A stretch of DNA of 12,894 nt from Deltaproteobacteria bacterium (GTDB taxonomy: Bacteria > Desulfobacterota > Desulfuromonadia > Desulfuromonadales > Geothermobacteraceae): NCBI GenBank assembly GCA_003695205.1, contig RFIO01000189.1:1-12894 (forward strand). Reading direction: 5' to 3'. This document shows positions 1 through 5,565 of the stretch, piece after piece (position 1 is the stretch's first letter; each line of letters begins with the position of its first letter). Below the pieces are notes generated by a model that saw nothing but the letters and a program-made list of their open reading frames with translations, was not told the DNA's origin and ran no database searches. The position numbers and the translations under genes were made by a program.

Positions 1-267
1 CAGCAGGGCCGCCACCACCCAGAGCAGGTAGTAGGCGATCAGCCAGTACCAGGCGTCCCCGGTCGGAATCAGCTGCTCAACGCGGGTATTGAAATAATCA
101 AGACCAAGCCAGACGGCCAGCGAGAAGACCAGCAGGTTGATGGCGAAGGGGATGATGACGTAATGCCAGAGCCGCGGTGTTTTCAACAGCAGCCGCCCGG
201 CCCGAAAAGGGTAGAAAAATCCGGCCGCGAACCGGCTGACCGGGTTGTTCAGAAGCGCATTGGCCAT
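1..267 (-). CDS. EI24/CysZ-like membrane protein, N-terminal part (runs off left edge)
   Basis: Only the first 89 residues are in the window; the gene continues beyond base 1. The start ATG is at 265-267 on the minus strand, with an AGGTG ribosome site 6 bases upstream. The N-terminus has an amphipathic stretch with NPVSRFAAGFFYPFRAGRLL, then a basic TPRLWHY segment, then a hydrophobic membrane helix at about residues 36-54 and the beginning of another at about 73-89. The pattern 'FxxPxRaxxLLLKxPxLWxYxxIPFxIN' is that of the EI24 (PF07264) family, which includes the sulfate transporter CysZ, but nothing here shows the substrate. It lies 109 bases downstream of the racemase on the same strand and may be co-transcribed with it. 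Family assignment is from recognised motifs on a partial protein, so function stays open. Confidence 0.72.
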   Translation of the reverse strand, partial: MANALLNNPVSRFAAGFFYPFRAGRLLLKTPRLWHYVIIPFAINLLVFSLAVWLGLDYFNTRVEQLIPTGDAWYWLIAYYLLWVVAALL

Positions 268-376
268 TGTCTGCACCTGTCAGGATGGGATGTGAAGTCA
301 GCGCAAATCCTACCACAATGCCACCCGCTTCGTCACCGGCTCCTTGGACATGGTCAGCCGGATTCACGACCGCCGG

Positions 377-1072
377 TCAGTCCGAAAACAGCATCTCAAG
401 GGCATACCCGGCATGCAGTTCGGTCGTATTGAAAAGTGGCAGCCCGGCATCCTCCTGGCTTATCAGCAGAGGAATCTCGGTACAGCCAAGAATGACCCCT
501 TCCGCCCCCTGTGCGCGCAGGTGGTCGATGATCTCCAGGTAGGCAGCCTGGGAAGCCGCCGAGAAGATGCCGCGGCAAAGCTCCCCGAAAATGACCCTGT
601 GCACCAGTTCTCGCGCGGCAGGGCCCGGTATGACCACGTCGATGCCGAACCTCTCCCGCAGGCGGTCGCGGTAAAAGCCCTCCTCCATGGTGTAGCGGGT
701 ACCGAGCAGTCCAACCCGCCGCATCTTCTGCCGGGCGATTTCCTGACCTGCGGCGTCGGCAATGTGCAAAAGGGGCACATCGATGGCCTCCTCGACCATC
801 GGGGCCACCTTGTGCATCAGGTTGGTGCAGATCAACATCAGCTCGGCACCGCCCTTCTGCAGCCCCCGGGCCGCCTCGGCGAGCACCTCGCCGGCCCGAT
901 GCCATTCACCGCGCACCTGCATCGCCTCGATTTCGGCGAAGTCAAAACTGTGCAGCAGGATTTTTGCCGAGTGCAGCCCGCCGAGCCGCTCGCGCACGCC
1001 CCGGTTGAGTGCCTGGTAATAGAGAACCGTCGATTCCCAGCTCATGCCACCCAAAAGTCCGACCGTTTTCAT
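377..1072 (-). CDS. Aspartate/glutamate racemase family protein (YgeA-type amino-acid racemase)
   Basis: A 231-residue cofactor-independent racemase of the Asp/Glu racemase superfamily, complete and of normal length. The start at 1072 gives MKTVGLLGGMSWEST, the usual N-terminus of the family, and has GGGAGG 5 bases upstream; a start 12 codons earlier lacks both. The two pseudo-symmetric domains each carry one catalytic motif: ICTNLMH around residue 83 and GCTEIP around residue 197. The first position is Thr83, not Cys, and the second is Cys197. This matches the Thr/Cys pair known for E. coli YgeA, an L-Asp/Glu-acting and later broad amino-acid racemase, rather than the Cys/Cys pair of classical aspartate racemase. 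It is transcribed divergently from a MocR-type regulator across a gap with a candidate operator, so regulation by that protein is likely. The actual substrate cannot be read from sequence. Confidence 0.9.
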   Translation of the reverse strand: MKTVGLLGGMSWESTVLYYQALNRGVRERLGGLHSAKILLHSFDFAEIEAMQVRGEWHRAGEVLAEAARGLQKGGAELMLICTNLMHKVAPMVEEAIDVPLLHIADAAGQEIARQKMRRVGLLGTRYTMEEGFYRDRLRERFGIDVVIPGPAARELVHRVIFGELCRGIFSAASQAAYLEIIDHLRAQGAEGVILGCTEIPLLISQEDAGLPLFNTTELHAGYALEMLFSD

Positions 1073-1115
1073 GACTGCCTCCCTGTCTGTTTCGGATGGC
1101 CTATTCAACCAAAAA

Positions 1116-1165
1116 AACTGTTTACATAACAGTTACAAAAAAGACAAAATACAACCATAACAGTT
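1116..1165. promoter_or_regulatory. Candidate MocR operator: palindrome plus direct repeat between divergent genes
   Basis: AACTGTT (1116-1122) and AACAGTT (1128-1134) form a perfect 7-bp inverted repeat with a 5-base spacer. The right half, extended to CATAACAGTT (1125-1134), recurs exactly at 1156-1165, 31 bp or about three helical turns away on the same face. The block is AT-rich within a GC-rich region. GabR and related MocR regulators bind direct repeats of this spacing between themselves and the gene they control, so assignment to the adjacent regulator is a reasonable inference. The first site overlaps the proposed -35 and the second the proposed transcription start of the regulator gene, which suggests autorepression. 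Confidence 0.65.
1121..1150 (+). promoter_or_regulatory. Candidate promoter of the MocR-type regulator
   Basis: TTTACA at 1121-1126 matches the -35 consensus at five of six positions. CAAAAT at 1145-1150 matches the -10 at four of six, with an 18-base spacer. Transcription would start near 1157, giving a leader of about 20 bases before the ATG at 1178. The -35 lies inside the palindrome described for the operator. Found by eye; the -10 is weak. Confidence 0.4.
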
Positions 1166-1177
1166 TTGGAACCTGTC

Positions 1178-2602
1178 ATGGAGACAACGGAATTCCGCTA
1201 CCGCAGCGTCGAGCGGCATGTTGCCGAACTGATCGCCAGCGCCGCCATCCGTCCCGGCGATCGTCTGCCGTCCCTGCGACAGCTGAGCCGACAATTGGGC
1301 GTCAGCATCAGCACAGTAAGCCAGGCCTACCTCGAACTGGAGAAAAAGGGCGTGGTGGTCGCCCGTGAACGCTCAGGATTCTTTCTCAGCGACTCGGCCG
1401 GCCGGATGCCGGCCCCGGCGACCAGGCCCCGGCCGGAGATGGTGCCGACCTCCAGCAGCCGCAGCGGGCTGATTCAACAGGTGCTGGAGGCCCTGGGCAA
1501 CCGCGACCTGCTCCCCTTCGGCGTTGTCTGTCCCGACGAAAGCCTGTTGCCGGCCCGTACCCTCAGCCGGCTACTGGCCGCCACGCAGCGCCATCACCCG
1601 GCAACGGCGCTCGACTACGCCCCGGTCGCCGGGAACATGGAACTGCGCCGTCAGATCGCCCTGCGCTGTCTTGAGGCCGGCATAGCCGTTACCCCCGAGG
1701 AGATTCTGGTCACGAGCGGCGCCATGGAAGGACTGGCCCTGGCCCTGCGCGCCCTGACCCGCCCGGGAGACAATGTCCTGATCCAGTCGCCGAGCTACTT
1801 CTGTTTTCTGCAGCTGCTTGAGAACTGCGGCCTGCGCGCGGTCGAAATCCCCTCTTCCTCGGGCGGCATCGACCCGGAGGATGTCCGTCGGGCCATTGAA
1901 CGTTTTGACATCAGCGCCGCCATCCTAGTACCGAACTTCAATAATCCCGACGGCAGCCTGACAGCTGATGAAGACAAACGCGACATTGTCCGCCTACTGG
2001 CAGGCAGGAACATCCCGCTGGTCGAAGACGACGTCTATGGTGAAATTCATTTCGGTGAACATCGTCCCCGCTGCTGCAAGAGCTTTGACACCTCGGGGCA
2101 GGTCATCTACTGTTCTTCTTTTTCCAAGACCATCGCCCCCGGTTACCGGGTCGGCTGGATGATTCCCGGACGTTACCACCGGAGGGTTCTCAACCTTAAG
2201 ACGACCACGAACATCTGTACAGCCGCTCCCAACCAGATGGCGATTGCTGAATTTCTGCGTGAAGGCTATTTCGCCCGGCATCTGCGCCGCCTGCGCAGTG
2301 TTATAAAAAATCAGATGGAAAGTCTGCTGCTGGCTGTGAACCGCTACTTCCCCGGTGAGACACGGGCCAGTTTCCCCGACGGCGGGGCCTCGATCTGGGT
2401 CGAACTTCCGGCAGGAGTCGACACCGTCGACTATTTTCACCGGGCACGGCAGAAAGGTATCGGGCTTGCTCCAGGGTCGATTTTTTCAGCCCAGGACCGC
2501 TATGACAACTTCATTCGCCTCAGCTGTACCGGAATCTGGAACGATGCGATGGAGACGGGGATCAGAACCCTGGGGGAGCTGGCCCGGGACCTGGCCGACT
2601 GA
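1178..2602 (+). CDS. MocR/GabR-type PLP-dependent transcriptional regulator
   Basis: A 474-residue fusion of a GntR-type winged helix-turn-helix (about residues 7-71, with the family motif RPGDRLPSLRQLS and recognition helix near residues 43-55) to a fold-type I aminotransferase-like domain (about 95-470). PLP-site residues are visible: NFNNPDG at 253-259, the EDDVYGE motif at 283-289 whose Asp contacts the pyridine nitrogen, and Lys317 in SFSKT as the Schiff-base lysine, so the cofactor site looks intact. Such proteins usually sense an amino acid or vitamin B6 compound through PLP and do not act as metabolic aminotransferases. The sequence resembles the YdcR branch. ATG at 1178 is preferred, with GGA 7 bases upstream; an in-frame TTG at 1166 would lie directly against the operator. 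It is divergent from the racemase, which is its likely target, and is probably autoregulated. Confidence 0.93.
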   Translation: METTEFRYRSVERHVAELIASAAIRPGDRLPSLRQLSRQLGVSISTVSQAYLELEKKGVVVARERSGFFLSDSAGRMPAPATRPRPEMVPTSSSRSGLIQQVLEALGNRDLLPFGVVCPDESLLPARTLSRLLAATQRHHPATALDYAPVAGNMELRRQIALRCLEAGIAVTPEEILVTSGAMEGLALALRALTRPGDNVLIQSPSYFCFLQLLENCGLRAVEIPSSSGGIDPEDVRRAIERFDISAAILVPNFNNPDGSLTADEDKRDIVRLLAGRNIPLVEDDVYGEIHFGEHRPRCCKSFDTSGQVIYCSSFSKTIAPGYRVGWMIPGRYHRRVLNLKTTTNICTAAPNQMAIAEFLREGYFARHLRRLRSVIKNQMESLLLAVNRYFPGETRASFPDGGASIWVELPAGVDTVDYFHRARQKGIGLAPGSIFSAQDRYDNFIRLSCTGIWNDAMETGIRTLGELARDLAD

Positions 2603-2641
2603 AGTCCCTTGCTCCCGGGACGGGGTTCGAAAAAAGCTGTG

Positions 2642-3289
2642 TCATCTGAGCGCCAGCTGTCCGGCCAGGGTCTCGACCCTGGCCAGAAACTGCTCGAGGG
2701 TGCCGTCATTGACGATGACGGCGTCCCAGGCATCATAGCCGTCCAGCGAGGTTTCACTGGCATGATTGCCGGCACCGTTGAAGCCGGGACGTTCGATCTT
2801 GACGATACGGGCGTCGAAATGGCGCAGGGTCTTCAGTTCGTTCATGAACCTGACATCGTCGACCAGCACGTGGACACGATCCAAATCGAGCGTGCTCACC
2901 TTTGTCTCCCAGGCCTTGGTCCAGTAGTCCGGATCCTGGGCCCGCCGGTATTCGGTCCCCCACCACTGGAGAATCAGGCGCACCGTCAGGGCGCTCTGCC
3001 CGGGACGGTCCTGCAGTGAGCTGTTCAGACGCAGAAAGTCCCGCCACCGGGGGCAGGCATCGAGGGCCCTGGCCTCGTCGATGTAAAAGACCCTGACCTT
3101 GTCCTCCTGGCTGCCGTAAACCAGGGGAACGAACTCCTCTGCGCCGGACTGGCGAAGAAAGTTCTCCACCTCTTCGCGCAGCATGCGGGCCATGGGGATG
3201 ATGTGGGTCTCGGTATCGAGCAGACCGGCCAGGTGGTGTGCAGCGGTGGTCTTGCCGGAGGCGGCCTTGCCGGCAAAGCCGATGATCAT
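2642..3289 (-). CDS. Deoxynucleoside monophosphate kinase-like P-loop protein (T4 gp1 type)
   Basis: A 215-residue P-loop kinase. The Walker A motif GKAASGKTT occupies residues 7-15. Later motifs align with T4 gene 1 dNMP kinase as I recall it: LQWWGTEYRRAQDPDYWTK (108-126) with the phage LMQALGTD...YWVK segment, VLVDDVRFMNE (141-151) with its IVPDTRQDHE segment, ERPG (166-169) with VRPG, and VIVNDGTLEQFL (191-202) with VITNDGSLEELF. These enzymes move phosphate from ATP to deoxynucleoside monophosphates, so a role in dNTP supply is likely, though the nucleotide specificity is unknown. The start ATG at 3289 has AAAGGA 7 bases upstream. The gene is convergent with the MocR regulator, 39 bases apart, and has its own candidate promoter. 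No other phage gene is nearby, so it looks like a resident housekeeping or domesticated copy. Confidence 0.82.
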   Translation of the reverse strand: MIIGFAGKAASGKTTAAHHLAGLLDTETHIIPMARMLREEVENFLRQSGAEEFVPLVYGSQEDKVRVFYIDEARALDACPRWRDFLRLNSSLQDRPGQSALTVRLILQWWGTEYRRAQDPDYWTKAWETKVSTLDLDRVHVLVDDVRFMNELKTLRHFDARIVKIERPGFNGAGNHASETSLDGYDAWDAVIVNDGTLEQFLARVETLAGQLALR

Positions 3290-3322
3290 GACAGTATCCT
3301 TTCCATTGCAAAAATAAGTGCG

Positions 3323-3351
3323 AGTCTACCCGATGCGGTGTCTGGGTTCAA
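3323..3351 (-). promoter_or_regulatory. Candidate sigma70-type promoter of the dNMP kinase-like gene
   Basis: On the minus strand, TTGAAC (3346-3351) and TAGACT (3323-3328) are separated by exactly 17 bases, each matching its consensus hexamer at four of six positions. Transcription would begin near 3316, leaving a leader of about 27 bases with the ribosome site before the ATG at 3289. Found by eye. Confidence 0.5.
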
Positions 3352-3398
3352 TGATGGCGTGCACCTCCACCAATTTCGGGCCGTTCCCCAATGGGACG

Positions 3399-3426
3399 GG
3401 GACAGAGTCCGGTTTTCTGCTAAAAT
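3399..3426 (+). promoter_or_regulatory. Candidate extended -10 promoter of the small Cys-rich gene
   Basis: TGCTAAAAT (3418-3426) is an extended -10 element with five of six bases matching TATAAT. GGGACA (3399-3404) is a weak -35 at 16-base spacing. Transcription would start near 3433, about 45 bases before the ATG at 3478. The -35 overlaps a small hairpin (3400-3410). Confidence 0.45.
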
Positions 3427-3477
3427 AGCTACAGGGTCAATCACCGGCCCCAACGACCTGAACAAAGGAGCCATGAC

Positions 3478-3657
3478 ATGACAGAATTTTCCTGCGAAAA
3501 TCCGGAGGAGCATTGTGACCTGCACGTCTGCCAGCTTTCGGCCAAGGAAAGAAGTGCCGAACTGGACAAGCTGTTTGAAAACCCGACCCATGTCTGCCTG
3601 AACTGCGGCGCCAAGGTCAACAGCCCGGCCAATGTCTGCAGACCCAGGGAGATATGA
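3478..3657 (+). CDS. Small cysteine-rich protein, zinc-ribbon-like (59 aa), function unknown
   Basis: A short gene with a textbook ribosome site, AAAGGAG at 3464-3470, 7 bases before the second of two close ATGs; the first ATG (3473) meets a stop after one codon. The 59-residue product has six cysteines: C6, C13 and C18 in an N-terminal group (CENPEEHCDLHVC) and C40, C43 and C54 in VCLNCGAKVN...VC. The CLNCG knuckle is typical of a zinc ribbon, and the extra cysteines and H12/H16 could complete one or two metal sites. There is no signal peptide or membrane segment, and the central part (21-34) is charged and helical. A strong terminator 26 bases downstream ends the transcript, so it is probably monocistronic. 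I recognise the look of small conserved proteins from Geobacter-like bacteria but no named family. Confidence 0.8.
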   Translation: MTEFSCENPEEHCDLHVCQLSAKERSAELDKLFENPTHVCLNCGAKVNSPANVCRPREI

Positions 3658-3683
3658 CATCCGCTGATCAATATGACCAGACA

Positions 3684-3711
3684 AAAAGGGGTGCCAAAGG
3701 GCGCCCCTTTT
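3684..3711 (+). terminator. Rho-independent terminator after the small Cys-rich gene
   Basis: Left arm 3684-3695 (AAAAGGGGTGCC) pairs with right arm 3700-3711 (GGCGCCCCTTTT) over 12 bp with a single G-U pair and an AAAG tetraloop. The A-tract and T-tract at the two ends make it usable in both directions. Confidence 0.88.
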
Positions 3712-3810
3712 CCATTACCGAAGCAGCGCAGCCGGCCGGTTGCATCCTCCCGGCTAAACGATAGAGTTGATGGTGCAGTCCCCGTTTTTTTTGCCGAGGA
3801 GGTTGTTGCC

Positions 3811-3987
3811 ATGATGAGAGAGAGAGAATGGAGAAAGGCCGAACGGCCGGTGGAAACCGGGTCACCCCAGCCCAATCCCTTCGGACCGGCGTGGTTCGAC
3901 ACCGACATGGTTTGTGACCGGTGCCGCTACCGGGACCAGGATGTCGACACATTCCCCTGCGCCCGCTGTCACACCCGGGTTCAGTAG
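3811..3987 (+). CDS. Small double-CX2C protein, zinc-ribbon-like (58 aa), function unknown
   Basis: AGGAGG at 3797-3802 lies 8 bases before the ATG at 3811, which fixes the start; the reading frame is open further upstream, but that part crosses the preceding terminator. The 58-residue product has a charged N-terminus (MMREREWRKAERP), a Pro-rich middle (NPFGPAWFDTDM) and two knuckles, C35-x2-C38 and C50-x2-C53, separated by 11 residues. This four-cysteine layout would bind one zinc, or an iron in rubredoxin style. It follows another tiny Cys-rich gene, separated from it by a terminator, and ends at a hairpin. Codons 2-6 form a (GA)6 tract at 3816-3827, which could be slippage-prone. No family recognised; convincing as a gene because of the ribosome site and paired cysteines. 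Confidence 0.75.
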   Translation: MMREREWRKAERPVETGSPQPNPFGPAWFDTDMVCDRCRYRDQDVDTFPCARCHTRVQ

Positions 3988-4005
3988 CCCCCGGGACCGG
4001 AAACA

Positions 4006-4035
4006 GCAACGGCCGGCAACTTTGCCGGCCGTTGC
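4006..4035. terminator. Hairpin terminator between convergent genes
   Basis: A perfect 13-bp stem (4006-4018 with 4023-4035, GCAACGGCCGGCA) closes an ACTT tetraloop midway between the ends of the small CX2C gene and the receiver-PilZ gene. Neither side has a long T-tract (ATTTC on the plus strand, TGTTTCC on the minus), so termination may be partial, but position and stem strength suit a shared bidirectional terminator. Confidence 0.7.
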
Positions 4036-4059
4036 ATTTCAGGCGGAAAGCCCCGCCGG

Positions 4060-4812
4060 TCAGTCGAGCCTGAGGATGTCCTCCTGCCCCTGTTCCTCGA
4101 TCAGATCCCCGGCAAGCTCTTCGGATACTTCGCGACGCAGACGCAGCAGAATCTCTTCATCGACATCCTCGAAAAGAATCGCCATGCCAGGTTCGATGCG
4201 CAGACTGTCGCGAAAGACATCCTTCTGGTAGATAACCCGACCGCTCAGCGGCAGATCGCCCTCTCCCAGCGGCAGAATCAGTCGCACCTCGGTCCCCACT
4301 GGCAGCGGGTCACGATGACGCAGATAGACTCCGCCTTCCGACAGGCTCACCGCCGGCAGGAGCAGGGCCTGGTCCCCGATTTCGATTTTGACCTTCCGAT
4401 TCCAGGAGCAGCGAAGCCTGCGACGCACCCGACCGTCGGTGGCGGAAAGGGTTTTGCTGAGGACTCTGTGCAGGGCATAGGGGGTAATCGGCTTGGTCAG
4501 CCAGCCGTCGGCGGCACTCTGGTCAGCAGCCTCGGCCAGTTCCGATTCGTCCGATGCCGACACCAGGACCACCGGTATGCCGGACAGGTCGCCATCCCGC
4601 CTGATTTCAGCTACCAGGTCACTGCCATCGCCACCGGGAAGGTAGCGGTCGATCAGTACCAGGTCGGGGCGAAAGACCCGGACCATTTTCAGACCGACCT
4701 CAGCCGATTCAGCGGGCAGGACATCGAACCCCATGCGCTTGAGCAGCAGGCCGATGTACATGGAAAAGGTTCTGCTGTCATCGACCAGAACGATCAGGCG
4801 GGTGTTTTCCAC
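4060..4812 (-). CDS. Response regulator: receiver domain fused to a PilZ domain
   Basis: A 250-residue two-domain protein. The receiver domain (about 5-122) has the acidic pair D11-D12, the phosphorylated Asp at D55 (LVLIDRYLP), the Ser switch residue S85 (VLVSAS) and K107 (LTKPIT), so it should accept phosphate from a histidine kinase. The PilZ domain (about 127-235) has RRRLR at 130-134 and SLSEGG at 156-161. PilZ domains bind cyclic di-GMP through RxxxR and (D/N)xSxxG; here the acidic first residue of the second motif is Ser, so binding may be weakened. There is no DNA-binding domain. I place the start at a GTG at 4810-4812 because GGAGG sits 5 bases before it and the receiver begins at once (MENTRLIVLVDDS). 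An ATG at 4836 and a TTG at 4857 lack ribosome sites and fall in the leader of the proposed promoter. Likely links phosphorelay to cyclic di-GMP signalling in motility or biofilm control. Confidence 0.9.
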   Translation of the reverse strand: MENTRLIVLVDDSRTFSMYIGLLLKRMGFDVLPAESAEVGLKMVRVFRPDLVLIDRYLPGGDGSDLVAEIRRDGDLSGIPVVLVSASDESELAEAADQSAADGWLTKPITPYALHRVLSKTLSATDGRVRRRLRCSWNRKVKIEIGDQALLLPAVSLSEGGVYLRHRDPLPVGTEVRLILPLGEGDLPLSGRVIYQKDVFRDSLRIEPGMAILFEDVDEEILLRLRREVSEELAGDLIEEQGQEDILRLD

Positions 4813-4853
4813 GGCGACCTCCAGAAGGGAACCCATTAAAATCAATGACTTGT

Positions 4854-4882
4854 ACAATACGCACCCCTGCCGTGACGGTCAA
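4854..4882 (-). promoter_or_regulatory. Candidate sigma70-type promoter of the receiver-PilZ gene
   Basis: On the minus strand, TTGACC (4877-4882, five of six) and TATTGT (4854-4859, four of six) lie 17 bases apart. Transcription would start near 4847, about 35 bases before the GTG start, which supports that start over the upstream ATG. Confidence 0.58.
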
Positions 4883-4906
4883 GGTCTTTTCCCCCCTTGC
4901 AGGGGT
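4863..4906. repeat. 8-bp inverted repeat spanning the divergent promoters
   Basis: ACCCCTGC (4863-4870) and GCAGGGGT (4899-4906) are perfect inverted copies, centres 36 bp apart. The first lies in the spacer of the receiver-PilZ promoter and the second overlaps the weak -35 proposed for the exporter gene. It could be a regulator site; chance is possible in GC-rich DNA. Confidence 0.35.
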
Positions 4907-4923
4907 ATCCCAATAGATTTAAT
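4896..4923 (+). promoter_or_regulatory. Possible promoter of the LysE-type exporter block
   Basis: TTTAAT (4918-4923) matches the -10 at five of six bases. CTTGCA (4896-4901) is a poor -35 at 16-base spacing. The -10 ends only 8 bases before the ATG at 4932, so any transcript from it would be nearly leaderless. Low confidence. Confidence 0.28.
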
Positions 4924-4931
4924 CTGGCGCC

Positions 4932-5558
4932 ATGGATACCGTCAGCCTGCAGGTCATCAGCTTTCTTTCCATATTCACCCTGGCCATCGTCAGTCCGGGA
5001 CCGAATTTCGTCCTGGTATCCCGCACCGCCCTGGTGCACTCGCGCCGTTCGGGTCTGTTCACCGCCTTTGGCGTCGCCACCGGCAGTGGCCTGTTCGCCC
5101 TGGCCGGGCTGACCGGCGCCCTGGTGGTCGTTAACTCGTACCCAGGGATTGCCCGATTGTGGCACTGGCTCGGCGGCGGCTACCTGATCTGGCTGGGGCT
5201 GACCATGGTTTTCAGACGCTCGGTGCCAGCTGCCGGGACAGACTCCGGAGCCGCAGACAAGGGACTCGGCGATTTGAAGGCCTGGCGGCTGGGCCTGTTC
5301 ACCAACCTCACCAATCCCAAGGCATGGGCCTTCTATCTGAGCCTTTTCACCCTGGTGGCGCAGCCCGGCATCCCCATGGGGATCAAGATCGGCCTGAACC
5401 TCGCCATGTTCGCCATCTCCCTGGCCTGGTACAGCCTGGTTGCCGCCCTGCTCGGCGATGCCCGGCTGTCGCCGCTGATGCGCCGGATCGAACCGGTCCT
5501 CGGCAGGGTTCTCGGTCTGGTCCTGGTCGTCTTCGGCCTTCGCCTGGTACGAACCTGA
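4932..5558 (+). CDS. LysE/RhtB family amino-acid exporter
   Basis: A 208-residue inner-membrane protein of usual family length with about six hydrophobic segments (roughly 7-28, 41-67, 74-94, 118-142, 150-176 and 187-205). The N-terminal signature SPGPNF (21-26) ends the first helix, and TNPKAW (127-132) is the second conserved loop; both are hallmarks of LysE/RhtB exporters, which expel amino acids or related metabolites. The substrate cannot be told. The ATG at 4932 has no clear Shine-Dalgarno sequence, only CTGGCGCC before it. A gap of 7 bases to the next start suggests it is the first gene of a four-gene block. It might help remove excess or D-amino acids, but it is not adjacent to the racemase, so this is only a thought. 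Confidence 0.9.
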   Translation: MDTVSLQVISFLSIFTLAIVSPGPNFVLVSRTALVHSRRSGLFTAFGVATGSGLFALAGLTGALVVVNSYPGIARLWHWLGGGYLIWLGLTMVFRRSVPAAGTDSGAADKGLGDLKAWRLGLFTNLTNPKAWAFYLSLFTLVAQPGIPMGIKIGLNLAMFAISLAWYSLVAALLGDARLSPLMRRIEPVLGRVLGLVLVVFGLRLVRT

Positions 5559-5565
5559 ACAGGGC

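Noticed and set aside
344..1129. 261-codon plus-strand open frame antisense to the racemase
   Set aside because: Racemase motifs, length and ribosome site on the minus strand are decisive; this frame shows none.
2604..2621. GTCCC-N8-GGGAC hairpin between the convergent regulator and kinase genes
   Set aside because: Only 5 bp with no T-tract on either side; too weak to call a terminator.
3724..3739. GCAGCCGGCCGGTTGC near-palindrome
   Set aside because: No loop, short, and expected in GC-rich sequence.
3673..3810. N-terminal extension of the second small Cys protein from the ATG at 3673
   Set aside because: It would start before and read through the terminator hairpin and has no ribosome site; AGGAGG before 3811 decides the start.
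4834..4836. ATG start for the receiver-PilZ protein
   Set aside because: No ribosome site and it adds residues before the usual receiver beginning; the GTG at 4810-4812 has GGAGG at good spacing.
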